Shown: piece after piece, positions 15,201 through 27,200 of the stretch | How positions within the stretch are numbered: position 1 is the stretch's first letter | Layout of the letters: every line of letters begins with the position of its first letter | Assembly: GCA_013350335.1 (NCBI GenBank) | Contig: CM023539.1 | Coordinates: 22,561,043 to 22,625,042, forward strand | Direction of reading: 5' to 3' | Source of the DNA: Chimonanthus salicifolius | Taxonomy: Eukaryota; Streptophyta; Magnoliopsida; Laurales; Calycanthaceae | Length of the DNA: 64,000 bases | Position numbers and translations under genes: made by a program | The notes under the pieces: model-generated | The model's database searches: none | The model's input: the letters and a program-made list of their open reading frames with translations, nothing else | Told to the model about the DNA's origin: nothing

Positions 15201-18200
15201 CTGAGCCACAACCCCTAATTTGATTTATCTGCAAAATCGAAGAACGTGTTCACAAATTGAGACACATCTAGATGGGCTAGATGATCTCGTGGAAAGGTTC
15301 ATTCAAAGTACCCACGAAGACGTCTCTGCATTGCGAAAATCGATCGTCAACCTCTCTCGACTTATCGACCCTTGTCCTCCAGCATCACCTTCTCCGAATG
15401 AATTTGATTAGGATAGTTTTTCATGACTTGTGTTTTATATTTTGAAAAATTATGCTAATGTTTTGTCTGAGCATCCTTATGCCCCTCTCCCAAACCATAT
15501 GTACTAATCACCTTATCAGTGAAATGATATGGTTTGACTTCTTATGTGTGCTAATTTGTTGGAATGCCTTCTATCTCATGTTTGTTGTTAACATTGGATT
15601 TTGTTTAATAAACTAACATGCAGGATCTGATGATTTGATTTTATAGTGGCATGAAAGAGAGATAGAGATCGGGCTAAGATGTTACACACATTTTTGGAGT
15701 TTGGGGAAGGACAAAATATGTGCTAAATTAGCTGCTGTCACTGATCATGACAGTATAAGGAGGACAGCTGATGCAAGCTTGAAAAGGAGCTTGGAGAAAA
15801 ATAAACTTAGAAGCAGCTAAGTTTATGGGGGAGATAATCTGGAGAAACTACAAAAGGTAGCTTGAAGAATGGGAAAGAAGACTCTAGGGAAGCTAGGAAA
15901 CTAGCCTGACTCATGGAAGAAATCAGCTGAAGCTGAAACTTAGCTTGTGAGGGGGCAGCCAAACGTTATTGCACGAAAAGTGTGCATTGAACCATAGGGG
16001 AAAACCATGAGTTAGAGCAGAACCTAGTTAAGCACTAAATGCAAGAAGCATGGGGGAGTGCTTAAAACTCGATGTCTACTTACTAGGGGGAGAAATTAGT
16101 AGAAGCTAGAAGACATCTTAGTGCTAGACATAGGAGTATGTCTATGCTTGGAGTTTGGGAGATCAATCTCAAGGAAGATCGGGGGAGAAATCTTCTCAAC
16201 ACTGATAGCCTGGATAAGCTATGCGTAGTGTTGGTCACTAGGAAATTAGGGAGTATGGGGGAGCTTGAATATAAATCTTGTTTAGTCCATGAATGAATAT
16301 TTATGTTTTAGGACTAACCCTTCTAATGATTTTCTAGTGTTGTATGCTTATGTACTTGAACAAGAAAAATGATATGAAGCAAGCTGAACAAGAATATGCG
16401 AAGATCATAATCTTGTTTTCCATTTGAATATGTACATGTAATCAATGTAATATTTTGTATTCAAATGAGATGTAATAAGGGTGGGATTGTAAATGTGTAG
16501 CTTCTAGGTGTTGTCATGAAATTGAAAAAGGGGGAGGTAATTAGTGCCTCGGCTTGGCCAAGTCCCTAAGTTTGTTAATTCCATGACTCGGAAAGAAGCA
16601 TTTGCTAGAACTTTGAAGACCCAATGTGATCAAGAATGAAGATCACGATCCACCGGATTGAAGCTCATCGTTATGGCAATCAAAAAACATGTAATATCGA
16701 TAGATGACTTTAGGTGGTACCCACACCTTAGAGAGGACTATCTCTAGGCTTAGTGAAACAAATGGTTAAATCATAAAAAACCTAGAGAGGAAGCTTGACA
16801 GTGAATTGGGACCCAACTTGGAAATATGTATTTGGTTTCACTGTCAGCTCGACCATTCGTTCTCACCGACCCCTCGGTGGAGACAAGATCGACCCATCGT
16901 GGTCTAGGACTGGTCGACCCGATTGACATAGGTTTTGGATCATAGAACTGTCATTCTGGGAAAGCCTCTGATCGAGAGTCTCATATGCACCGACCCATCG
17001 GTGAAAGGCTAAAAAGACCCCTCGTGGTCAATGACTACTCGATCAAGATTTATGAGTTATGGAACTTGAACTCAGGTGGGCTCTCGAGAAAATAGACATA
17101 TCAGGTAGTTCAAGATCGATCGAGAGTAACTAGGATCGACCCTCGGTAAAGGGCGACAGATTGTTCTGGGTAACATGTTTCTAAACTAGAAACTACTGTT
17201 AGCATGCTTTTGCCCCAGACCAAGCCTCTCGTATGGACCGATCTCTCGGTGCCATTGCTGTCGACCCATTGGCGACAACGACATGTCGACCGAGAAAGAA
17301 TATTACCGTTGGGAGTGCATTATTTCTAGTCACCGACTCCTCGGTGCGCTTGACCTGTCGGTACATTATTCGTTGCAGCAACTGGTTGCATTCTCTATAT
17401 AAACCAATCTTTATGTAGCCCGTTGTTATCCTTTGGAAGGATCAGTTGGTCCATCATTATTATCAGTGAGCTTAAATGAAGGCCAATAGAAGGATCACTC
17501 TCTCTCTCGTGCTTATACTTGGCGAATCAAATACAACCAATTAAACGGATTGAGCTGTGAGAGAAGAGGAAAGGAGGAGAACATAATCTAGGAAACCTTC
17601 GGTATAACCGGTTTCCTTGTCACCCTGGATTGTGATTGTTATACGGCGGCTAAGATGCGGACCGTCGGCACATTTGGGTGTGATCTTCATGAAGCACACA
17701 TCAAGATAAAGAGCTCAAAAGACAAGTGCTTCTTGGTTTTAATTTTATTTTAAAACCTTTATTCCGAAAGTGGATTAAGGAAGCTTGGCTCCGGAACCAC
17801 TATAAAACATCTGGAGCGGAGTCTCCGGCACAGTGGTGGGTGAAAGTTCCAGCTAAATGGATATGTGAAATTTCTATTCGACAGTGGTGGGTGAAATTTC
17901 CAGCCGATTGAGTAAGGTGGAATTCCTACTTTAATTGTGAGGGTGTAAGTCCCCACTTAGTAGATTTTGGGGATAACTTAAGGTTGAGCGAGTCCTAACA
18001 GTGGATGAAGGTTGGCTAACCGAACCACTTTAAATTGGTCTTATGGTGTTTGATTTATGTGTGTGTGTATTTATTATTTAAGTCTTCTTCTCAACACACA
18101 TCACTTTGCATCTTGTTTTATATATTGTGCACAAGCATCGATAAGCAAACATTATGTAAAGGGTCATAATCTTAGTGTGATCAATTAATAAAATTATCAC

Positions 18201-21200
18201 ATTAAACAAATCTCTTGATATATGTTCCGCTGCACTCAAATTAATAGGGAGGGAAGAATGAGAGAGAGGGAGAGAGGGGGTAGGTGTCAATCCCATTTTT
18301 CATGGTGCTAGGGTCAATCATGTTGCTCTAGCACATTGGAAAAGGGATCTTTCATCCTGTTTGTTATCAATCACAAGGTCTTTCCTTTTAAGAGAATAAG
18401 CGCCCTCAGCGACAAAGCCGACTGATCAGTAAGCACAATGGTAGGGGAATATACCTCAGTTAGGGGTGGAAAAGGTCGCTTGCTAAAAAATTTTGCACGA
18501 ATAGGCTCAAAGTCAGGATTAAGGCCAACAAGTTAAAGGTGTGTCGTTTTTCAATATGATTTTTGTGTAACAAAGTATTTGCAGGTTTCTTCAATTGATG
18601 ATTCTTAAGTTGATGAAGCTCCAACGAATAACTTCATTTTTGAGTAATATTGAGTGAGACATAACTTCCCATGTTGAAGATTGGCAGCATCTAGTATAGC
18701 TCAAAGTTGCAAGCAGAGCTATCATCATCAGAATATAAAGCTTGGGTTGTATCCCATATAAGTGCTTACACCAATCCTTTAACATGTTCCTCGATCTTGT
18801 GTAAGTGCCAGGTTTGAACCAAGGAATTGTTAGCTTTCCCTTCCTTGTATTTGGGATCATCTTTCGCAGGCTTCACGACCGTACCATCAATATAATTCGT
18901 TTTTTGTTTAGCATCAAGGATATCCTGGCCGAACGAGACCATTGAAAATAACTTATTTCATTTAAAAGGGCAATTGTGATCTTCCCAACGTAGTCAAGCA
19001 TACTTGGAATATCAAAAGAGGACCATCGAATAGTATAAGATGCAAGTGGAACAACCGTACGAGAACACAAAAATTGCCAGAGAGAAGCCTCACACCAAAA
19101 ACATAAAAAATATAGAGCCCAAAAACAATGTAGATGCAGAGGAGCAGAGGGGGGAAAAAGATTTGCTACAATAACAATGCTAAAAAATAGCAAAAGTGGG
19201 CCCACAATCAGAAATCAACAATACCAACTAGTTGGAAGAGAGAAGGGGCCAAGGGCGACACTTAGGAGTTTATTTGATGTTAATGAGGTCCCCAAGGCTC
19301 TGAATCTTGGCAAAATATGAAAATAAAATGAGAACCAAATGACATCCGCAATACGATTGCATTAACAGCTGGCCCCACAGATCATGAGGAGAATAAGAAG
19401 CCAATGGGAAAGGTACTAGGGCGCCCTGAGCGACTGTAGTAGTGTGAGTTCCAACAAGATCCTCAAGTCCATGTTGCGGATATAAGTAAAAAAAAAAGGC
19501 GAAGAACACTATTCTCGGGCATTCCTGATGTGAAAACGAAAATGTAGAAAAGGTTTTCCACAAGGCACCAAACCTTAAGACCCACCTAATGCATGGAAGG
19601 AGGGCCAAAAAACAATTAGAATTGGGGTGGTTTCGAAGGCTGATGAACAGTGTCCACATAGATCGAAAGGTGAACAGTAAAAAAGTCGTTAGGGCTTCTT
19701 GTAGGCTGGGAAAAAAATGCTAACCTGACAAGGAGATGATTCAACCTCGAAGGGAGAAGATCCTAGTGGAGAGAGAACCTAGAGGTTGCAGGAAGTGTAT
19801 AAATACCCAAAAAAGGTGATAATAGAAGGTGAAAAAACTTAAAAATCGAAATTGGGTGATACCATGTTAAAATGAAAATAGATAGAAAAGAAAGTAATGA
19901 AGCAACATGGAAGAATTGAGAGATAATTCTCTGTGTATTGTAGTCCTTGTCTTTCCAACATTAGAGGATACATGTATATAGAGAATACCTGAAGCCAATC
20001 AAGGTGAGGAAAAAGAAAGAAGAATAATTTAGAATCAATTACAACCGAAAGTTTTAAAAGGGAGAGTGCTAACTAGGATGGAACTTAAGAGAAGAGGAAT
20101 GATTAGCCTAGAGGAAGATCTTAAGTGTCCAATTTGTGAGACAGTGAAGGAGGATATTGATTACCTCTTCATTGGATGCCCAACGGTTAGGAGACTTTGG
20201 ACTAACTTTGCTAATCTTTTAGACGTACCCTGGGTGTTGGATCGCACCTGTACGGGGTTACTGGAGTCGTGGTCTCTTACAAGGCTTACCCCTAGATTCA
20301 AACGTGCTTGGAACACAGTCCCTGCAGCTATTCAGCTATTCTCTGGACCATTTGGAAGAAAAGAAATTCTCAGATTTTTGAAGGAAAATCAGTAGATGTA
20401 GATGAGCTTTTCCAAAAAGCTAAATGGAGACTGTGTATGACGTCTATCTAGTACGGAGTTTAGCGGTCTAAAACCCATGGATCTCGTATCATCTTGGGAC
20501 ATGTGTATGAAATGGTATCGGAGGAAAGTACGACCCAAGGAAAGGTGGAAATATCTAGAATAGAATGTTATGAAGTGCAACATGGATGGAGCAGCGAGGG
20601 GGAAACCGGGGCCAACAGGAATAGGTGGGGTGCTTAGGAACCATGAGGTTAGTACTTTCGTTGTCTTCAGTGAGTCAGTGGGAGTTAGGGACTCAAACGA
20701 GGTGGAAATCCTTAGCATTAGGAGAGCTCTGATCATTTGGAAAATGTATGGACGAGGAAAATTCATCATTGAGGGGGATTCAACAAAAGCTATTAAATGG
20801 GCTAAGGGACAAAGGCATCCTCCCACTTAACTAATCACTACGGTAAGGGAGTTTAGGGAGTTGGCTTCAGGACTTGATGTATCCTTTGCTCATGTTGGTC
20901 GAACAACGAATGACGTGGCGAACTACTTTGCCAAGCTCAGTGTTGTTGACTCCTCCTCTGGCGTTTTCTTCCTTTGAGTTGGAGGATCACCTAATTTTTG
21001 TAGTTTTTTTTCTTTTTCAGTTTTTGTTTGTATTTTCTTTCTTTTTTTCGTTCTCTTGGTATAATTGTTTTAGACCTTGCTATTTATGTAAATGGTCTCC
21101 TTCTCTTTAATGAATTTCTTTTGGTTGCTGCTCAAAAAAAATTACAACCGAAAGTCAACTGTAGAATTTACGTGGGTAAATTTATATAAACAACAGTTCA

Positions 21201-24200
21201 ATTATTTGTGCTTATTGTTTCTATTTGTTTTATTTACTTTGTAGAACTAATTGATTCCATTCGAGAGGACGTCTCCATACTTACGCTACTTGCAGAGGCA
21301 TTGTGTCTTCTAGACATGATTGTAAATTCATTTGCAAATACAATATCCATTAAGCCTGTTGACCGGTATTCAAGACCAGAGTTTACAGGTTCAAGTGCTT
21401 TTGAGATTTTCAAGAACAATCATTTAGGTTACTTTAAATGCCATTGTGATGTTCATTCTCTCAGATTTCTTTAAATTTTGTTGTGAGCATTTTGCGATAT
21501 TGTTGGACAGATAATGGTCCAATGGCAATTGATGCAGGCAGGCACCCGATATTGGAGAGCCTCCATAATGAATTTGTTGTAAGTCCAATCCTAGTTTCAA
21601 TACTCATATCTTGAATCTAGTCTTGTACATAGATAGATCTCACAACTAGTATAACTCATTGATACCTATAGATATTAAGTTACTTTCCTCTTGCAGCCTA
21701 ACAATATTTTCCTTTCTGAAGCATCCAATATGGTTGTCGTCATGGGCCCAAACATGTAAAAACCTCCTTCATGGAAAATAGGCCTTTCAATACCATTAAT
21801 AAGATCTTTTGTTCTTGAGGTTTATCTGACCGTACTACATTTACATTTTTCTATGCTTAGGAGTGGAAAAAGTACGTATCTCCAACAAGTATGCCTCATA
21901 GTCATCCTTGCTCAGATTGGATGCTATGTTCCTGCTCGTTTCTCATCACTAAGAATGGTTGATCGAATATTTACACGAATAGGGACAAGTGATAATCTGG
22001 AATCCAACTGTAGCACGGTATGCTTTATAATTTTAAATGTTGCCTTTCGTTGAATAAATGATGTTTACAATATCAAAATATGGTTTATTTGGAAGGGTCA
22101 CGAAACAGCAAAAAAACATGATAGTTGCCTTCATCCTGGTTTAATCCTTGCTGCAAGGAATCTCACTCATGTACATGTGAACGATTTTTTTATAAGTAAT
22201 TGTGTATTAATTTTTTGCTCATTATAAAGGGATATACAAGAGTATATATGTGCAAACTTGTAAAGCACTGAAAATAACTAATTTGCAACAGTTTGACGTT
22301 GTGTCTTTGAAGAAGTGTTGATTGATAAAAGTTTAGAGGCTAGTTCTTTGTTGGGAAAGCATTGTTTGCCTCGAAAAACATGGTGGTTAGAATCAGTACC
22401 ATGGGTCCTACATACTGTCCTCATAGAGTAACCCTCTTAGAAGTACATGCAATATTTTTACATTTTATAAATGAAGATAATTAAATAAAGTAAGCATTCT
22501 CAACAAGAAGAAACACTATTCAAAACTTCTAGCTTTCTAAACCATCCTTTGTGCTACAAGAGCCTACTATATTGAACTTTTTTTTCAACAGTAACAATGG
22601 AAATTCATTCATTGAAAGACAAAAGGTATAAGAACAATAAAGAAAATAGGTCTAAAAGCAATAGTCCTAAAACAAAAACAAAAAGAGAAACAAGAAAAGG
22701 AGAAGATAAAATACAATCATAAGGTACAAAACAATAACTACTATCAAACATCCCCTCCGTCCAATATGCAATCAAACGGTCGACATCAAAAATCAAAGGA
22801 AGAAGACTCGTGAGAAACCGTTATCAACTCCCATCTTAGCAAAGTAGTCTGCCACACTATTAGCTGAACGGCTAACATGAACAAAGGAAACATCAAGTCT
22901 TGTCACCGAGGCTCTAATCTCCTTCACCATAGTGATCAATTTCTAAGGGGGACGCCTTTTACCCTTAACCTATTTGATTGCATTTGCCGAATCTCCTTCA
23001 ATCACAAGTTTACCTTGCCCATGATTTTCCAAATGGCCAAAGCTCTCCTAATACTAAGAATTAATCTCATGCACCCTTCCCATGACAATGGGAGATCCAA
23101 TGGATGTAAACACTTAAACTTAGCACTAGACAAGAGCCAAACACAAAGTCTCCATTTTGCTATCTGAAATCGTTCATGAACATCTAGTGACTTACCTTAA
23201 AAAATTCTAGAATTTCTCTCTTTCCAAAGTGACCACAAAACTACACTCAGGATTGTATACCAAGCCAATTTCATTCTATGATGCAGTCCTACCAATAACC
23301 AAGAGTCTACACACCCTACACAAGTTTTATCTAATACCCACGGTACGTCTAGAAGTTTAGTAAAGTTCATCCACAAACTCTAAGCAACTGAACGTGTCAC
23401 AAACAAATGATTTAAATCCATTCTCTTGATGCACGTTACCCTTATTTAGTTATTTAAAACCATATGCCCATCTAAAATCCCATGTCCCTTTCATTTAAAA
23501 TTCATTCCACTCCTTTTATTTAAGTTTTCATGTATCTACTTACATTAGATTTCAAGGATATTTGCATGATTATGTGTGATAATTTTATATTAATTAATTG
23601 CATATAATAATTGGTATTTAATTTCAGCCCATTTTAGCTTTAGAGTGCATTATTTTCATCCCTTTTAATCTTTAGGGTATTACATTTAGACATTTAGGGT
23701 TACTCTAATAGTTTGTCTTGCATCAAATTGGTATCAAAGCCTAGGTTAGGAGAGTTTCCTAACTTTCTAGGTCTTAGGTTGCAATTAAAAAAAACAAATT
23801 TTTTTGCATCACCTTATTTAGTTATTTCTTTCATTCATTACATATAGACTTAGGTCATTACATCACTACATTCATTAGAGTTAAGTCACATAATTTAGTG
23901 TGTCTATATGTGCATGCCCACACGTAGTGGCCGAGAGTGTCACCCCAATATGGACCTCACACCGTTTACCAAGATCTCAGGCGATATTAGTGATCGCTTA
24001 GCCAACATGGAAACCAGAATAGCAGAACAGACAACTAGAACCGATAACCGCTTCGATGAACGAGAGCTTTCCCTCAATCAAAACAATGACATGGAAGTTG
24101 GTGGTGGTAGAGGTCGAGGTCGAGTTGGTGACCGAGGTCGAGGTCGAGGAAGAAATGATCCCCACAACTATTATGCTTTTCATGACCTTCCCGACCCTGA

Positions 24201-27200
24201 ATCTGAAACAATGAGATCTACTAAAGTTGAGGCTCCAAGTTTTGATGGTCGAGACCCAAAGGCTTTTATTGACTGGTTGTCTAGCATGGAACACTACTTT
24301 GAATGGTATAACATGTCAGAAGGGCGTTGGGTGAGATTTGCAAAAATGAAATTATTGGGTCAAGCCAAACTTTTCTGGACCAATGTAGAGTGCCAAATTG
24401 AAAAAGTCGGAGGTGAGCCTATTTCTCATTGGGATGAAATGAAAGAAAAATACCTTCCTTTGACCTATAAAGAGAGATTAATGGATCAATGGCAAGCACT
24501 TCGTCAGGGAAACATGTCAGTCGGCGATTACATCGAAAAGTTTACTGAGTAAATGATGAGATTCGATATAAAGGAGGACCTTCTTGTGACTCTTTCTCAG
24601 TTTAGAATGGGTCTCCATTTAGATCTCCAAAAAGAGTTGATTCCCCACAGCGTTAACACCTTGGAGGAGATTTATCAGAGAGTGAAGAGTTGGAGCATTA
24701 CTTGACACCGAACCCTCCTAGCCAGCTTGAGTCTATTCCATGGGGTATGGTGAATCAAGCCAAGCCAGCCACCAGTGCTCCATTCCAAAACAAGGATGTA
24801 AGTGTTAAAAGAGCTTCTGGTGCGAGTTCTTCCAAACAAGGGACCAAATGCTATAACTGTCATGGTTATGGGCATTAAGCACATGGGTGTCCTACCAAAA
24901 ATCAGAATAAGGAAAGAGTCCTTGTGTTGGAACAACAGTCCAATGAAAAGACTGACCAGGACGTTCAAAATGAATTGTTATATGGAGTAAAACCCGGTAG
25001 TGATGAGGGCATTGATAATTTCGACGAAAATCCCCTTGAATTGGTTAGGTGTGTTTCCATGTCATTCACATCCATAGACCCTAGTGCAGTGCCAACGTTG
25101 CCCAAGTTGTCTAAGTCTTCATCTGCATTTGCACCACATACACATGCATTGCATGCTAAAATTAAAAGTGAAATTAATACATGCAATGAACAATATAAGT
25201 TTGTTGCAGATACTCATTATAAGTCCCATGAATTTGATGTGGATGATCATGTGGAGAACCTCACATTTGGTCCAGTTCCAACATCCTTACCACTCAGTCC
25301 TACCTCATATGAGCCTCATCCTGACCCACATACTGGCTTACCTAGCCCACTTCATAATCCATGGCCTGAACCTACAAAGCGTTCCCTGTCACCCAAGACA
25401 GAAAAGGTAGAGTTTATATTGGATGAGAATGTGGTTCCCACACGCCAACCGAAGACATAATTCTCATGGTTGACAACAGATGAACTTCAGCGACAGGATC
25501 AGACTCTTCTGGTGAGATACCACAGCTTTGTATCGCAAGAGGCGTATTCTTCTCATTTAGAGCATGTTGACCACAGTGATAGTTTTGATGTCTGAGTATC
25601 CCAGCGACGACGGAAGAAAGCCACTCCAGCAACATTGTGGCTTGATGATGACTCCATTGGATGACATTTGAAAGGCCTCACGTGCATGTGTTTGCATTTT
25701 GAGACCCTACCTTAGGGAGACGCGTGCGTGGGATGAGTTCTTTTTCATTTGTTGGAACTCGAGGTTGAGTTCTTTTTCAGATGGAGAGCTTGATGCGGCG
25801 CATCCCCCATACGCAAGTTACTATTTTCGTATTTTCTAATTCTTTGTTTTAGTTTTATTTTAGTAAGGGTAGTTTGGATATTTGTGTTTATTTTTTTAGT
25901 AGGTGGAACTCTTATAAAGCCTTGTAGCCTTTGAGGCATGATACAAACGATTTTGATAAATAAAGTTTGAGATTTTCGCAAACCTTGTGCGAGTGATTTG
26001 GAGCGATTCCTTTTGGCATAAAGCCTTGGCATGAGGCCACATCTTGTTTTGGTACGATTCATCTTCTTCCTTCTCCCTTTTCCTTTTCTTTTCGTACAGC
26101 CTCAACCCCTTTACTGCCGTGAGCCCATAAGCCAATCTCCTTGCTGCCCTTTGTTGCTGTTACCTTTCTAGATCCTTACCAAGTCCTTCTTTAGCCTATA
26201 CAGCCATCGCCAACCCTTGTAGAGCCTTCCCAACTTGCCGCCATTCCCAGATCTTCACATAGTTGTTGTTGTTTCCCCCTAGAGTCCCTTTCCTTACTTC
26301 TGTGACCCACAAACCAGTCCCTTGTTGCCGTTGTTCCCATACAAAGTCCCTCTCCTTGTCTTCGTGAGCCCCTTTACCCATCCTTTTACCTTTGTGAGCC
26401 CTATTATTCCATTCTCTTGATGCACCTAACCCTTATTTAGTTATTTAAAACCATATGCCCATCTAAAATCCCATATGCCCCTTTCATTTAAAAATCATTC
26501 CACTCCTTTTATTTAAGTTTTCATGTATCTACTTACATTAGATTTCTAGGATATTTGCATGATTATGTGTGGTAATTTTATATTAATTAATTGCATATGT
26601 TAATTGGTATTTAATTTCATCCCATTTTAACTTTACGGTGCATTATTTTCATCCCTTTTAATCTTCAGGGAATCACATTTAGGCATTTAGGTTACCCTAA
26701 TAGTTTGTCATGCATCATCAAGCCTCAAGATCATCATGTGTATGACAATCACTCAAGGTAAAACTGGCGATAGATGACTCTAGGTGGTACCCACACCTTT
26801 AGGTGGACCTTGCTTAGGCTTAGATATCATTTTGGTAAAAAATAATGAAGCCTAACTGAGCTTTGACAGTGGAAAGAACCTGAACGTTTCAAACTGATAA
26901 AACTGTCAAAATTGTCAGGTCGACACATCGGCAGTGTCGATATACCAACATGAACAGGGTCGACACATCGTGGTCTTCGATGTGTTGAAATCAAATGGCA
27001 AAGGTTCTGGATGAAAACCCTGCAAAACTGCCTCATCCTCAGATCGAGTGTATCGTGATTGTCGATATATCAAGCTGGACCCAGTCGACACATCGTCGTG
27101 GTCGACATGTCGACCTGGGTTAAGTGAGTTCTGGTTGAAACAATAATCTGTATTTTCAAGTTGCTCTCAGATCGATACACTCGAGTTGGTCGATGTATCG

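Larger units (their letters stand above)
6229..18354 (+). mobile_element. Sirevirus-like Copia LTR element (family A), complete ends, 12.1 kb
   Basis: Paired LTRs (6229-8063 and 16539-18354), primer-binding site right after the left LTR, polypurine tract right before the right LTR, and a 5-bp duplication TCCTG at 6224-6228 and 18355-18359. The long LTRs, several GGGGGAG tracts before the 3' LTR and an extra ORF between pol and the 3' LTR are Sirevirus traits. No protease, integrase, reverse transcriptase or RNase H of its own can be found in 8064-16538. It is therefore non-autonomous or heavily deleted, and it also hosts a LINE (9318-14131). Confidence 0.88.
16539..18354 (+). repeat. 3' LTR of family A
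   Basis: It aligns throughout with the 5' LTR. The first two bases read AA instead of TG. It lacks about 30 bp present in the left copy near 6990-7025, carries a small inverted block at about 18246-18308, and ends TTTCA before TCCTG. Confidence 0.9.
18355..21195 (-). mobile_element. Decayed Copia element, part 2 (gag and 5' LTR side), with LINE inside
   Basis: This continues the element interrupted at 6228. Minus-strand gag relics occupy about 18560-19010 (motifs like NNSLVQTW and ALYSDDD survive in shifted frames). A reverse-complement primer-binding site (tgataccatgtta) is at about 19857-19869, followed by a short LTR. The LTR is split by a LINE (20053-21140) and probably ends near 21195 (ACA on the + strand); that end is approximate. 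Confidence 0.68.
218..21244 (+). other. Giant MSH4 intron 1 in window (21,027 bp)
   Basis: It lies between donor gtgatg after exon a and acceptor ttgtag before exon b; the two exons join in frame. Nearly all of it is retrotransposon sequence, annotated separately. The unassigned parts (218-500 and 706-878) show no coding or repeat signal that I can recognise. Confidence 0.88.
23420..26717 (+). mobile_element. Gag-only Gypsy element with truncated 5' LTR (TR-GAG type)
   Basis: Right LTR 25791-26717 (927 bp, TGATGCGG...TGCATCA). The left LTR keeps only its last ~306 bp (23420-23725). Primer-binding site tggtatcaaagcc is at 23729-23741 and a polypurine tract at 25779-25790. The 2.07-kb interior has gag and a proline-rich tail but no protease, reverse transcriptase or integrase. 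The right LTR ends inside a Sirevirus-like LTR (26718 onward). Confidence 0.82.

Noticed and set aside
24107..24155. GAGGTCGAGGTCGA repeat as a minisatellite
   Set aside because: It encodes the Arg-Gly-rich stretch of the Gypsy gag and is explained by coding sequence.
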